A stretch of DNA of 15,646 nt from Chloroflexota bacterium (GTDB taxonomy: Bacteria; Chloroflexota; Ktedonobacteria; Ktedonobacterales; Ktedonobacteraceae): assembly GCA_005881495.1 (NCBI GenBank), contig VBHI01000172.1, positions 1 through 15,646 of the forward strand. Direction: 5' to 3'. The translations under genes and the position numbers were made by a program. Below are positions 6,065-13,605 of this stretch, piece by piece (the stretch's first letter is position 1; each line of letters starts with the position of its first letter). Below the pieces are notes generated by a model that searched no databases, was not told the DNA's origin, and saw only the letters and a list, made by a program, of their open reading frames with translations.

Positions 6065-7390
6065 ATGTCCAAAGTATTCGTCGTGGATGCCAACAAGCAA
6101 CCACTTAATCCTGTCCATCCGGGTTATGCTCGCCTCTTGCTGAAACAGGGCAAGGCAGCAGTTCTGCGGCGCTACCCTTTCGTACTCATTCTGCATGCCG
6201 AAGTGGAGATGCCTCAACTTGAACCACTTCGGGTCAAGCTTGATCCTGGCAGCAAGACGACTGGCCTGGCGCTGGTCAATGATGCAACGGGCGAGGTGAT
6301 CTTCGCTGCAGAGATCATGCATCGGGGGGCTGAGATCAAACAGGCCCTTGATGGTCGACGGGGCGTCCGTCGGGGGAGAAGGCAGCGCGATACCCGATAC
6401 CGCAAAGCAAGGTTTCTCAATCGCCGACGACCAAAGGGCTGGCTCCCGCCCTCGTTGGAAAGTCGGGTGTGCAATGTCGTTACCTGGGTGAAGCGATTGA
6501 TGCGTCTTTGCCCTCTTGCTGCTATTTCTCAGGAGTTAGTACGCTTTGATCTGCAAGAGATGGAGACCCCAGAAATTGCGGGAATAGCTTATCAGCAAGG
6601 CACCCTGGCAGGCTACGAGGCAAGGGAATACCTTTTAGAGAAGTGGGGTCGGAAGTGTTGCTACTGTGGAGCAACTCACCTCCCCTTACAAATCGAGCAT
6701 ATCCAGTGCCGAGCCAAGGGTGGGTCAGATCGGATTGCTAATTTGTGTCTCGCCTGTGAACCCTGCAATCTGAAAAAAGGAACATTGGATATTCAGGTGT
6801 TTCTGGCAAAGAAGCCTGATCTCCTCAAGCGCATCCTGGTCCAGGCCAAGGCGCCGCTCAAGGATGCGGCGGCAGTGAATTCAACGAGGTGGGCGTTATA
6901 TGAGCGGTTGCAAGCGTTGGGACTGCCCATCGAGTGCGCAACGGGCGGGCGTACCAAGTTCAATCGGGTCAGCCGAGGGCTAGAGAAGACCCATTGGCAT
7001 GATGCTGCCTGCGTCGGGGCCAGTACCCCGGAAATCTTACAGATTCAGGGGCTTGTGCCACTCCTCATTACTGCTCAAGGCTATGGATGCAGACAGATGT
7101 GCAACGTGAACGAGATCGGATTTCCTTGCTCAAAGCCAAAGGGAGCAAAAAAGGTGAAAGGCTTCCAAACGGGAGATATCGTCAGAGCCATTGTCACCAG
7201 TGGCACAAAGCAAGGGACATACATGGGACGGGTGTTGGTACGTGCTACCGGGTCATTTGACATCCGAACCAAACACGGCAGGGTCCAGGGGATTAGCCAT
7301 CGCTTCTGTACGCCGATCCATCGCTGCGATGGCTATAGTTACAGGCAAGGAGCAGGTCATGCAGCCCACCCCACCCAATCCACCAGATAA
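6065..7390 (+). CDS. iscB: IscB RNA-guided nuclease (RuvC split by HNH), apparently intact
   Basis: IscB is the transposon-encoded ancestor of Cas9: an omega-RNA-guided nuclease cutting both DNA strands with RuvC and HNH. This 441-residue protein has the usual length and architecture. An N-terminal PLMP-type domain (VVDANKQPLNPVHPG, residues 7-20) precedes RuvC-I Asp60 (VKLDPGSKTTG) and an Arg-rich bridge helix (about 98-122). RuvC-II Glu157 (ISQELVRF) comes before the HNH (about 195-240), with Zn cysteines CCYC and CEPC, His212 in LQIEHI, Asn226 and Asn235. RuvC-III has His310 and Asp313 (KTHWHDAAC). All expected catalytic residues are present. The ATG at 6065 has AAAGGAG (6049-6055) 9 bases upstream. 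Its RNA lies directly upstream and an element-end-like hairpin downstream; no tnpA is adjacent, so mobility would need a transposase in trans. Confidence 0.95.
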   Translation: MSKVFVVDANKQPLNPVHPGYARLLLKQGKAAVLRRYPFVLILHAEVEMPQLEPLRVKLDPGSKTTGLALVNDATGEVIFAAEIMHRGAEIKQALDGRRGVRRGRRQRDTRYRKARFLNRRRPKGWLPPSLESRVCNVVTWVKRLMRLCPLAAISQELVRFDLQEMETPEIAGIAYQQGTLAGYEAREYLLEKWGRKCCYCGATHLPLQIEHIQCRAKGGSDRIANLCLACEPCNLKKGTLDIQVFLAKKPDLLKRILVQAKAPLKDAAAVNSTRWALYERLQALGLPIECATGGRTKFNRVSRGLEKTHWHDAACVGASTPEILQIQGLVPLLITAQGYGCRQMCNVNEIGFPCSKPKGAKKVKGFQTGDIVRAIVTSGTKQGTYMGRVLVRATGSFDIRTKHGRVQGISHRFCTPIHRCDGYSYRQGAGHAAHPTQSTR

Positions 7391-7394
7391 GGAA

Positions 7395-7438
7395 GGGCCA
7401 TTCCTCCCCTGGTTGGAAACGCAGGGGCATCCTGGCCC
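7395..7438. repeat. Two-tier hairpin just after iscB, candidate right end of the IscB element
   Basis: GGGCCA (7395-7400) pairs with TGGCCC (7433-7438). After a symmetrical 5+5 internal loop, CCCCTG (7406-7411) pairs with CAGGGG (7422-7427) around a 10-base loop. It starts 5 bases after the iscB stop. IS200/IS605-type elements end in subterminal hairpins recognised by TnpA, which fits; a terminator role is possible, but there is no T tract. Confidence 0.5.
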
Positions 7439-7654
7439 GGCTTCGGTGATTATTGGCCCCCGCGAACAATTCTCATGTATTATCTTATGGGGTGTATCTG
7501 GGGTATATGAAACTGTTTCAAAAATGACCACGGTGGAAACAGAGGGGAAACTTTCAGGCTTTGATTGTAAGGGAGAGAGGGAGCTTTTTTCGCCTCAAAC
7601 TTCCGTCCGGTGTGCCAATAATGCCGTTTTTTAGTATAACGGAAGAAAAATGCT
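7439..7654. other. Intergenic stretch before the lysozyme-like gene
   Basis: No gene is seen. The 13-bp palindrome TGAAAC-T-GTTTCA (7507-7519) looks like an operator half-site pair. CCGTT (7624-7628) and AACGG (7638-7642) can form a hairpin whose right arm runs into the GGAAG ribosome binding site (7641-7645) of the next gene, so it might mask that site. Confidence 0.35.
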
Positions 7655-8414
7655 ATGAAAAGATATCCTAATCTATCTTCCCCTCGCCACCGTGTAAAAA
7701 CAGCGAGCCTCATCGTTATTTGCTTCCTCGCTGTCTCCTGGCGCCGCATTGCCAACTGAGGCGCAGTGCGCCGCTCGCGTTCACTTTTCTTCCTGGGAAC
7801 CGCGGCCAGATAACTATGCAGCGAATCACCGGGTACCGACAGCCCAGCAGATTGCCGGTATGGAAGCGTGGAATGCCAGTATTGGCTATGATCCCAGAGC
7901 AGATTCTCTCCGCAAACAAATCTCGGGCAACTTTACAGGGACAACCGACGAGATATTGCAATGGACGGCGTGCAAATGGGGTATAGATGTCAACATCGTG
8001 CGGGCGGAGGCTGTGATAGAATCGTACTGGCACCAGAGCCAGCAGGGCGACCTGACGACTGACAAGAGTCTGTGCCCGCCGGGGACCTGGAACGGCAACA
8101 ATTGCTACCAGAGCTACGGCACTCTCCAGATCAAGTACATCTACAACAAGGGCGAATGGCCGATGAGCCGCGACGACACGGCCTTCAGTGCCGAGTATGT
8201 GTACGGAGTTATCCGCGCCTGCTACGAGGGATGGACAACCTATCTCTCTGATCGCACACCCTCGCCTGGCTATCCTACCTACCATGCAGGCGACATATGG
8301 GGCTGTGTCGGTCGATGGTTCAGCGGCGGCTGGTACGACCAGGGCGCGATACATTACATTAACACCGTTAAGACCTATTATGCCAACAAAGAATGGCTGA
8401 AACCGGGGTTTTAA
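7655..8414 (+). CDS. Secreted lysozyme-like (lytic transglycosylase fold) protein, frameshifted between signal peptide and mature domain
   Basis: ATG 7655, with GGAAG (7641-7645) 9 bases upstream, opens a typical export signal: MKRYPNLSSPRHR, a basic n-region, then the hydrophobic core ASLIVICFLAVS. That frame stops at 7757-7759. The continuation SPGAALPTEAQ and the whole mature domain are in the next frame, open from 7698 to the TAA at 8412-8414. The mature part has AVIESYWHQSQQGD (codon 8019 for the candidate catalytic Glu), then SYGTLQIKYIYN and CYEGWTTYL, the layout of a goose-lysozyme/SLT-like fold acting on cell-wall peptidoglycan. One extra base (or a net +1 change) between about 7730 and 7750 explains the split. 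The mature domain alone, from a TTG at 7749, would lack export. It may be a recent pseudogene or a sequencing error; the enzymatic activity is inferred only. Confidence 0.6.
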
Positions 8415-8573
8415 CAGTGGTAGGCCTCCGAGTCGTAATGGAACGAAAAACCACGCTAAGGAATTTTCCCTTCTGGCAACGTGTCCTTGGAAAGCTGAAC
8501 AGTTCACGCTCAATTCGTGGCAAAGGTAATGATTCAATGTGGCAAGAGGGCCTGGCAAAGCACACATAGGTAG

Positions 8574-8606
8574 GGTACAATAGGTGTACCTCCCGCACAC
8601 GCGGGA
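8574..8606. promoter_or_regulatory. Two abutting palindromes upstream of the glycosidase cluster, candidate operator
   Basis: GGTACA-ATAGG-TGTACC (8574-8590) is a perfect 6-bp inverted repeat with a 5-base spacer. It is followed without gap by TCCCGC-ACAC-GCGGGA (8591-8606), a second perfect 6-bp inverted repeat. TACAAT (8576-8581), a possible -10, lies within the first; the matching -35 (TGGCAA, 8553-8558, 17-base spacing) is poor. Position, 225-260 bases before the GH43 start, fits a regulator or RNA-structure site. No regulator gene is in the window. Confidence 0.4.
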
Positions 8607-8723
8607 CAAGTAGAGTTGGCCCGAAACGAGAGGTCATGTCACCAGCCGCGAGGGAACAAGCCCGCATGTACTATCCCTCGTCCAGCCGCCATCTCGACGG
8701 ACTGTGGCGCTCGTGAGCGCGCC

Positions 8724-8756
8724 GAGAGTCCGCTGAGAGTCCGCTGAGAGTCCGCT
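8724..8756 (+). repeat. Three perfect tandem copies of an 11-bp unit
   Basis: GAGAGTCCGCT is repeated three times without interruption (8724-8734, 8735-8745, 8746-8756), ending 76 bases before the GH43 ATG. The period of 11 is close to a helical turn, so the copies would lie on one face of DNA. It could be an operator array or a slipped-strand repeat in the leader. Confidence 0.7.
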
Positions 8757-8831
8757 GCGTCGCGGCAGTGGCGATGCGTGGGCGGAGCCTCGTACTCTGC
8801 TGCCGCCCAGCGCCAACCGACAGAGGAGACC

Positions 8832-10397
8832 ATGACGTTTACGAATCCGATCATTGCCGGCTTCCACCCGGACCCGAGCATCTGCCGCGTCGGGCAGGAC
8901 TACTTCCTGGTGACCAGCTCGTTCGAGTATTTCCCCGGCGTGCCGCTCTTCCACAGCCGCGACCTCGTGCACTGGCGCCAGATCGGGCATGTCCTCACGC
9001 GGCCCAGTCAGCTCCCGTTCGCCCACTGGCAGCCCTTCGGCGGCATCTTCGCCCCGACCATCCGCTATCACGACGGCACCTTCTATATGATTACAACGAA
9101 TATGTCGGGCGGCGGCAACTTCTATGTGCATACAGCGGACCCCTTCGGTGCGTGGTCCGACCCGGTGTGGGTTGATGATCGGGGCGGCTTCGATCCCTCG
9201 CTCTACTTCGACGACGATGGGCGTGTCTATCTGACCAGCACCGAGACCCAACACTTCCCATTGCCCGATGAGATTGACCCGGCAGCCCCGTTCTGGGGGA
9301 TCCAGCAAAGCGAGATCGATCTCACGACTGGCAGACTCCTGACCGAACCCCGGCGCATCTGGGCAGGCACCGGGGGGAAATCTCCAGAAGGCCCCCACCT
9401 CGACAAGATCAACGGTCGCTACTATCTGCTGGTCGCTGAGGGTGGAACAGAGCATGGTCATATGGTGACGATCGCGCGCAGCGACACCCCGTGGGGACCC
9501 TGGGAGAGCTGCCCGCATAATCCCATCCTGACCCATCGGAGCTTCCACAGCCCGTTCCAGGCGCTTGGTCACGCCGATCTCATCGAGGCCCACGACGGCA
9601 GTTGGTGGCTGGTGTGTCTGGGTGTGCGTCCGCAGGGCATCCCGCCGACCACCCACCTGGGGCGCGAGACGTTCCTGGCCCCGGTCCAGTGGGACGATGC
9701 GGGCTGGCCGCGGGTAGGGCAGCAGGGCAGGCTCAGAGTCGTGATGGAAAGTCCGGCCTTTGGGCCGGTCAGCTGGGAGCCCCAGCCCGAGCGCGATGAC
9801 TTCGATGGTCCGCAACTGGGCGTGGCCTGGAACTTTCTGGGCACTCCGGCAACGAACGTGTGGGAGCTTTCGGCCCGCCCGGGGGCACTGCGCTTGCTGG
9901 GGAACGAAGCCCGGCTCGACGACGGCCCGCCCGTCGCCTTCGTCGGGCGCAGACAGGAACATTTTGCTTGCGAGGTGGCGACACGGCTCGATTTCGAGCC
10001 GGCAGCCGACGGCGAGGAGGCCGGGCTCACGGTCTGGATGAACCCGTCACATCATTATGATCTCTTTGTCACGCGGCAGGACGGCCAACGCCAGGTCACC
10101 GTGCGTCGGCGGATCGGCAGCCTCGTGGCGGACGTGGCGCGGGTATCCATCGAGCCGGGACCGATAACGCTCATGATCCAGGCTGAGCAGGACCGCTACA
10201 CCTTCGGTGTCTCAGGAAAGAGCGGCGACCAGCAGATCCTCGCGACTGGCGAGACGCACTACCTTGCGCAAGAGGTGGCCGGGCTCTTCAGAGGGGTGTT
10301 TTTCGCGCTCTACGCCAGCGGCAGCGGTGCAGCGGCCACCGCGCCCGCGTTCTTCGAGTGGTTCGACTACCGCGTTGCTGCGCCAGACAGCAGGTGA
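8832..10397 (+). CDS. Glycoside hydrolase family 43 (beta-xylosidase / alpha-L-arabinofuranosidase type)
   Basis: This 521-residue protein is an inverting GH43 enzyme releasing xylose or arabinose from plant xylo-oligosaccharides. The N-terminal five-bladed beta-propeller shows the three catalytic acids: Asp14 (GFHPDPSI, general base), Asp121 (GGFDPSLYF, pKa modulator) and Glu186 (SPEGPHL, general acid). Asp14 and Glu186 have the same numbers as in the Selenomonas beta-xylosidase SXA. From about residue 318 (ERDDFDGPQLGVAWNFLG) a C-terminal beta-sandwich domain of the GH43 C2 type follows. There is no signal peptide, so it is cytoplasmic and works on imported oligosaccharides. The ATG at 8832 has AGAGGAG (8822-8828) in front and begins the standard MTFTNPIIAGFHPDPS; the upstream in-frame start at 8778 is rejected. 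It heads a cluster with a GH1 remnant and a GH78. Its GC content looks higher than the mobile block to its left. Confidence 0.94.
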   Translation: MTFTNPIIAGFHPDPSICRVGQDYFLVTSSFEYFPGVPLFHSRDLVHWRQIGHVLTRPSQLPFAHWQPFGGIFAPTIRYHDGTFYMITTNMSGGGNFYVHTADPFGAWSDPVWVDDRGGFDPSLYFDDDGRVYLTSTETQHFPLPDEIDPAAPFWGIQQSEIDLTTGRLLTEPRRIWAGTGGKSPEGPHLDKINGRYYLLVAEGGTEHGHMVTIARSDTPWGPWESCPHNPILTHRSFHSPFQALGHADLIEAHDGSWWLVCLGVRPQGIPPTTHLGRETFLAPVQWDDAGWPRVGQQGRLRVVMESPAFGPVSWEPQPERDDFDGPQLGVAWNFLGTPATNVWELSARPGALRLLGNEARLDDGPPVAFVGRRQEHFACEVATRLDFEPAADGEEAGLTVWMNPSHHYDLFVTRQDGQRQVTVRRRIGSLVADVARVSIEPGPITLMIQAEQDRYTFGVSGKSGDQQILATGETHYLAQEVAGLFRGVFFALYASGSGAAATAPAFFEWFDYRVAAPDSR

Positions 10398-10499
10398 GGG
10401 CATTGCGCCAGAGCGGATGCAGACGCGCCAAGAGGGATAGCCGATACGGGTCAGCGTTCAAGCCGGCCAGCTCATTGCGGCTCGTGACACGAACTCTAG

Positions 10500-10727
10500 C
10501 TTCGGATTGCCAACATTGAGAGGGCGTTGCGCGGGGTCGCTGCCTGCCTGCGAAATGGAATCGACGTGCGCGGCTACACCTACTGGTCGGCCCTGGACAA
10601 CTTCGAGTGGATCTTCGGCTATCGTCCGACCTTCGGTCTCATCGCGGTCGATCGACACACGCAGCAACGCACGGTCAAGCCCAGTGCCCGCTGGCTAGGA
10701 AATGTCGCACGGGCACGCGGCTTCTGA
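10500..10727 (+). pseudogene. C-terminal remnant of a GH1 beta-glucosidase
   Basis: After a TAG at 10497-10499 the frame reads RIANIERALRGVAACLRNG, IDVRGYTYWSALDNFEW, IFGYRPTFGLIAVD and RTVKPSARW, ending in a TGA at 10725-10727. WSALDNFEW followed by GYxxxFGLIxVD is the hallmark C-terminal glycone-binding segment of GH1 beta-glucosidases. Only about 75 residues remain of the roughly 440 expected; the catalytic Glu residues (NEP and ENG motifs) are missing, so the piece is inactive. No ribosome binding site precedes it. It lies 102 bases after GH43 and ends 15 bases before the GH78 start, so a GH1 gene was once the middle member of this cluster and was largely deleted. The join to unrelated sequence lies between 10398 and 10500. 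Confidence 0.82.
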
Positions 10728-10742
10728 GTGAGAGGAGGGACT

Positions 10743-13487
10743 ATGACGACGGCATCGCATCCATCCATCCAGGTGCAAGACGTGCGGTGCGAATACGAAC
10801 GCAACCCGCTTGGCATTGATGTCAGAGAGCCTCGTTTGAGCTGGAAGTTTGTGTCTGAGCAGCGCGGCGTGGTGCAGTCCGCCTATCAGATTCGGGTCAC
10901 GAATGAGCAGGGCGCTGTGGTATGGGAGACAGGGAAGGTTCTCTCAGACCAATCTCTCCATATATCCTTTGCTGGACCAGCACTTCACTCTCGACAACGC
11001 TGCACCTGGCAGGTGCGCGTCTGGGATGGCCAGGATCAGCCATCGGCCTGGAGTGAGTCAGCCTGGTGGGAAATGGGGCTGCTAGATTCTACGGATTGGC
11101 AGGCATGCTGGATCGAACCCAACTGGAACGAAGATCCGCAAGCCTTCAAACCTTGCCCCTATCTTCGTACCACGTTTCTGCTCGACGAGCCGATACGTTC
11201 GGCACGGCTCTACGTGACGGCGCATGGTCTCTACGAAGTGTGGCTGAATGGTCAGCGTGTCGGCGATGCCTATTTTACCCCAGGCTATACCAGCTACCAT
11301 CACCGGCTGCAATATCAAACCTATGATGTGGGTAGCCTGCTGCACAGCGGTGAGAACGCCATTGGCGTGATCCTGGGTGATGGTTGGTATCGGGGATCGA
11401 TTGATGTCGGTCCCCGGCGCAATGTCTACGGCCAGACGTTGGGCCTCTTGTTACAACTGCAGGTGCGCTCTGCCGATGGGCGCGAACAGCTCATCACTTC
11501 TGATGAGCAGTGGCGTGCCACGACAGGGCCGATCCTCAAGTCGGATCTGCAGGAGGGGGAGATCTACGATGCCCGGCTGGAGATGCCCGGCTGGAATCAG
11601 CCCGGATTTGACGCCAGCTCCTGGCAGAACGTCCGCCTGGTCAACTCTGCCTTGGAGAACCTGGTTGCCACGATCAGCCCACCGGTGCGGCGCAAAGAGC
11701 GGTTCGTGCCTGCCACCATTGTTACGACACCTGCTGGGGAAACCGTGGTCGATATGGGACAAAATTTTGCTGGCGTCGTGCAACTGAAGGTCTCTGGCCC
11801 AAAGGGTGCCACCATCCACCTGCAACACGGGGAGACGCTCGACAAAGAGGGCAATTTCACCATACAGAATCTCGCGCTTGGACCTCTTCCACCACCACAG
11901 CAGGAAGATTGGTACACACTGAAAGGAGAGGGGGAAGAAGTCTACATCCCGCATTTCACCACGCATGGCTTTCGGTACGTGAAGGTCGATGGCTTCCCTG
12001 GGATCCCAACCTCTGACAACTTCACCGGCATCGCCCTCTCATCCGATCTCCCAGAAACTGGCACCTTTACCTGCTCTGATCCCCTCATCAACCAATTACA
12101 GCACAATATTCTCTGGAGCCAGAAGAGCAATTTTGTGGAGATTCCCGCTGATTGTCCGACGCGCGAGCGGCTGGGGTGGACGGGCGATGGTTCGATCTAC
12201 GCACGCACCGGCGCTTTCCTGATGCAGACCGCTCAGTTCTATACCAAGTGGCTCAAGGATCTGGCAAGTGAACAGCAACCCGACGGGCGAGTCCCCAATA
12301 TTGTCCCCAGCCCAGGAGGTGAGCCAGCAATGGGGGGCCTGGTCCACTTGCTCGAAGGGTCTGCCGGGTGGGGCGACGCCGCGGTGATCGTGCCCTGGAC
12401 GCTCTATCAGGTCTTTGGCGATGATCGCATCCTGGCCGAGCAGTATGCGAGTATGAAGGCCTGGGTCGAATATGAGCGCCGTCATGCCCATCACTCCCTG
12501 TGGGATAGCAGCTACCATTGGGGAGAGTGGCTCGAGCCTGATGATAGCACCCCTGGACTGTTATTTTCCCACGAACTGACGCCTGAAATCCAGCGCCACC
12601 TCGCGGCACCCCACATCGCCACAGCGTATTTTGCTCATTCAACGCACTTGCTTGCCCAAACGGCACAGGTGCTGGGAAAAGAAGAGGAGGCACAGGAATA
12701 TAGCGCGTTGTACCAGCAGATTACGGATGCCTATGTCAGGGCGTTCGTGGGGTCCGATGGCCGTATCAGCCCCGACAAGCAAGCCTCCTACGTGCGTGTC
12801 CTGGCCTTTGACCTGCTCCCCGAGCGCTTGCGAGTGCTTGCCGCCCAGCGCCTAGTGGAACTGATCCAGCATGCTGGAACCCACCTGGGGACGGGCTTTC
12901 TCTCAACTCCTTTTCTCCTGCATGTGCTCAGTCACCAGGGCTCCCTGGATGTCGCTTATGCCCTGCTCAAGCAGGAGACGCCTCCCTCCTGGCTCCATGC
13001 CGTCAAACAGGGAGCCACGACCATCTGGGAGTTCTGGGATGCTCTCGATGAGGAAGGCAACGTGCATGGGTCGCTGAACCACTGTGCGTATGGGGCCGTG
13101 GGGAGCTGGCTCTACCAGGTGGTCGCGGGCATAGAACTCGGATCGCCTGGATACAAGCACATCCGTTTCCAACCGCAGCCGGGTGGGAACCTCACCGCGG
13201 CCTCGGCGACCTATGCGTCGCTCTATGGGGAGATTGCGTCCAGCTGGCGGATTACTGGTGGAGATGAGAGGCAGTTCACGCTTACAGTCAAAGTACCTAC
13301 CAATACGACCGCGACGATCTGCATTCCAGCACATATGGGCAGGCAGGTGACAGAGGCTGGGCAAGCGCCTGAGACCAGCGAAGGCGTCATCGGGGTGAAA
13401 CAGGAGCCAGCTGGAACGTACATTGAGGTTGGCTCTGGTACCTACACCTTTACGTCTCGCCTTGCTGCCGCCACGGAGCTGACGTAG
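10743..13487 (+). CDS. Glycoside hydrolase family 78 alpha-L-rhamnosidase
   Basis: This 914-residue enzyme removes terminal alpha-L-rhamnose from plant glycosides, pectin side chains or flavonoid glycosides by an inverting mechanism. N-terminal beta-sandwich domains begin with RNPLGIDVREPRLSWKF and include AHGLYEVWLNGQRVGDAYFTPG (the rhamnosidase N domain, about residues 150-180). The (alpha/alpha)6 catalytic domain carries DCPTRERLGWTGD with Asp470, Glu475 and Asp482, spaced exactly as in Bacillus RhaB (567/572/579). The distal Glu763 in TTIWEFWDAL is the expected general base. A C-terminal beta-sandwich ends the protein. There is no signal peptide, so it is cytoplasmic. ATG 10743 is preferred to the in-frame GTG 10728 because AGAGGAGGG (10730-10738) lies between them as ribosome binding site. 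The start is 15 bases after the GH1 stub, consistent with a former operon GH43-GH1-GH78. Length is typical. Confidence 0.95.
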   Translation: MTTASHPSIQVQDVRCEYERNPLGIDVREPRLSWKFVSEQRGVVQSAYQIRVTNEQGAVVWETGKVLSDQSLHISFAGPALHSRQRCTWQVRVWDGQDQPSAWSESAWWEMGLLDSTDWQACWIEPNWNEDPQAFKPCPYLRTTFLLDEPIRSARLYVTAHGLYEVWLNGQRVGDAYFTPGYTSYHHRLQYQTYDVGSLLHSGENAIGVILGDGWYRGSIDVGPRRNVYGQTLGLLLQLQVRSADGREQLITSDEQWRATTGPILKSDLQEGEIYDARLEMPGWNQPGFDASSWQNVRLVNSALENLVATISPPVRRKERFVPATIVTTPAGETVVDMGQNFAGVVQLKVSGPKGATIHLQHGETLDKEGNFTIQNLALGPLPPPQQEDWYTLKGEGEEVYIPHFTTHGFRYVKVDGFPGIPTSDNFTGIALSSDLPETGTFTCSDPLINQLQHNILWSQKSNFVEIPADCPTRERLGWTGDGSIYARTGAFLMQTAQFYTKWLKDLASEQQPDGRVPNIVPSPGGEPAMGGLVHLLEGSAGWGDAAVIVPWTLYQVFGDDRILAEQYASMKAWVEYERRHAHHSLWDSSYHWGEWLEPDDSTPGLLFSHELTPEIQRHLAAPHIATAYFAHSTHLLAQTAQVLGKEEEAQEYSALYQQITDAYVRAFVGSDGRISPDKQASYVRVLAFDLLPERLRVLAAQRLVELIQHAGTHLGTGFLSTPFLLHVLSHQGSLDVAYALLKQETPPSWLHAVKQGATTIWEFWDALDEEGNVHGSLNHCAYGAVGSWLYQVVAGIELGSPGYKHIRFQPQPGGNLTAASATYASLYGEIASSWRITGGDERQFTLTVKVPTNTTATICIPAHMGRQVTEAGQAPETSEGVIGVKQEPAGTYIEVGSGTYTFTSRLAAATELT

Positions 13488-13605
13488 CCGGACACCGGTC
13501 CCCGGAAAGTCATTTCCTTCAAATGCACCCAATTGCTCTTCCTGTCCTTCACGGTAGCGTTGTCGGACCTCCCCTTTTTGTCCGAAATGCGTCGCTCGTG
13601 CCAGA
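13488..13605. other. Convergent intergenic gap
   Basis: The 118 bases between the convergent GH78 and monooxygenase stops contain only weak dyads such as CCGG-N9-CCGG near 13490. I do not see a convincing bidirectional terminator. Confidence 0.35.

Larger units (their letters stand above)
8415..8831. other. Leader region of the glycosidase cluster
   Basis: No gene was recognised in these 417 bases. They hold the two abutting palindromes (8574-8606) and the triple 11-bp repeat (8724-8756), which are listed separately. The long minus-strand frame that begins here is antisense to the GH43 gene and is not accepted. Confidence 0.4.

Noticed and set aside
6770..6780. Loss of HNH activity in IscB because the CNxxKG segment is preceded by Glu instead of His
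   Set aside because: The position before PCN is variable in IscB proteins, and the key His212, Asn226 and Asn235 are present.
8553..8581. Promoter TGGCAA-17-TACAAT before GH43
   Set aside because: The -35 matches only 3 of 6 consensus bases, so it is mentioned only with the palindromes and not called as a promoter.
8634..9962. 442-codon open frame on the minus strand opposite GH43
   Set aside because: It is antisense to a gene with complete GH43 catalytic motifs; long antisense frames are common in GC-rich DNA, and the translation shows no recognisable domain.
13488..13605. Terminator between the convergent GH78 and monooxygenase genes
   Set aside because: Only 4-bp dyads were found, without a T tract on either strand.
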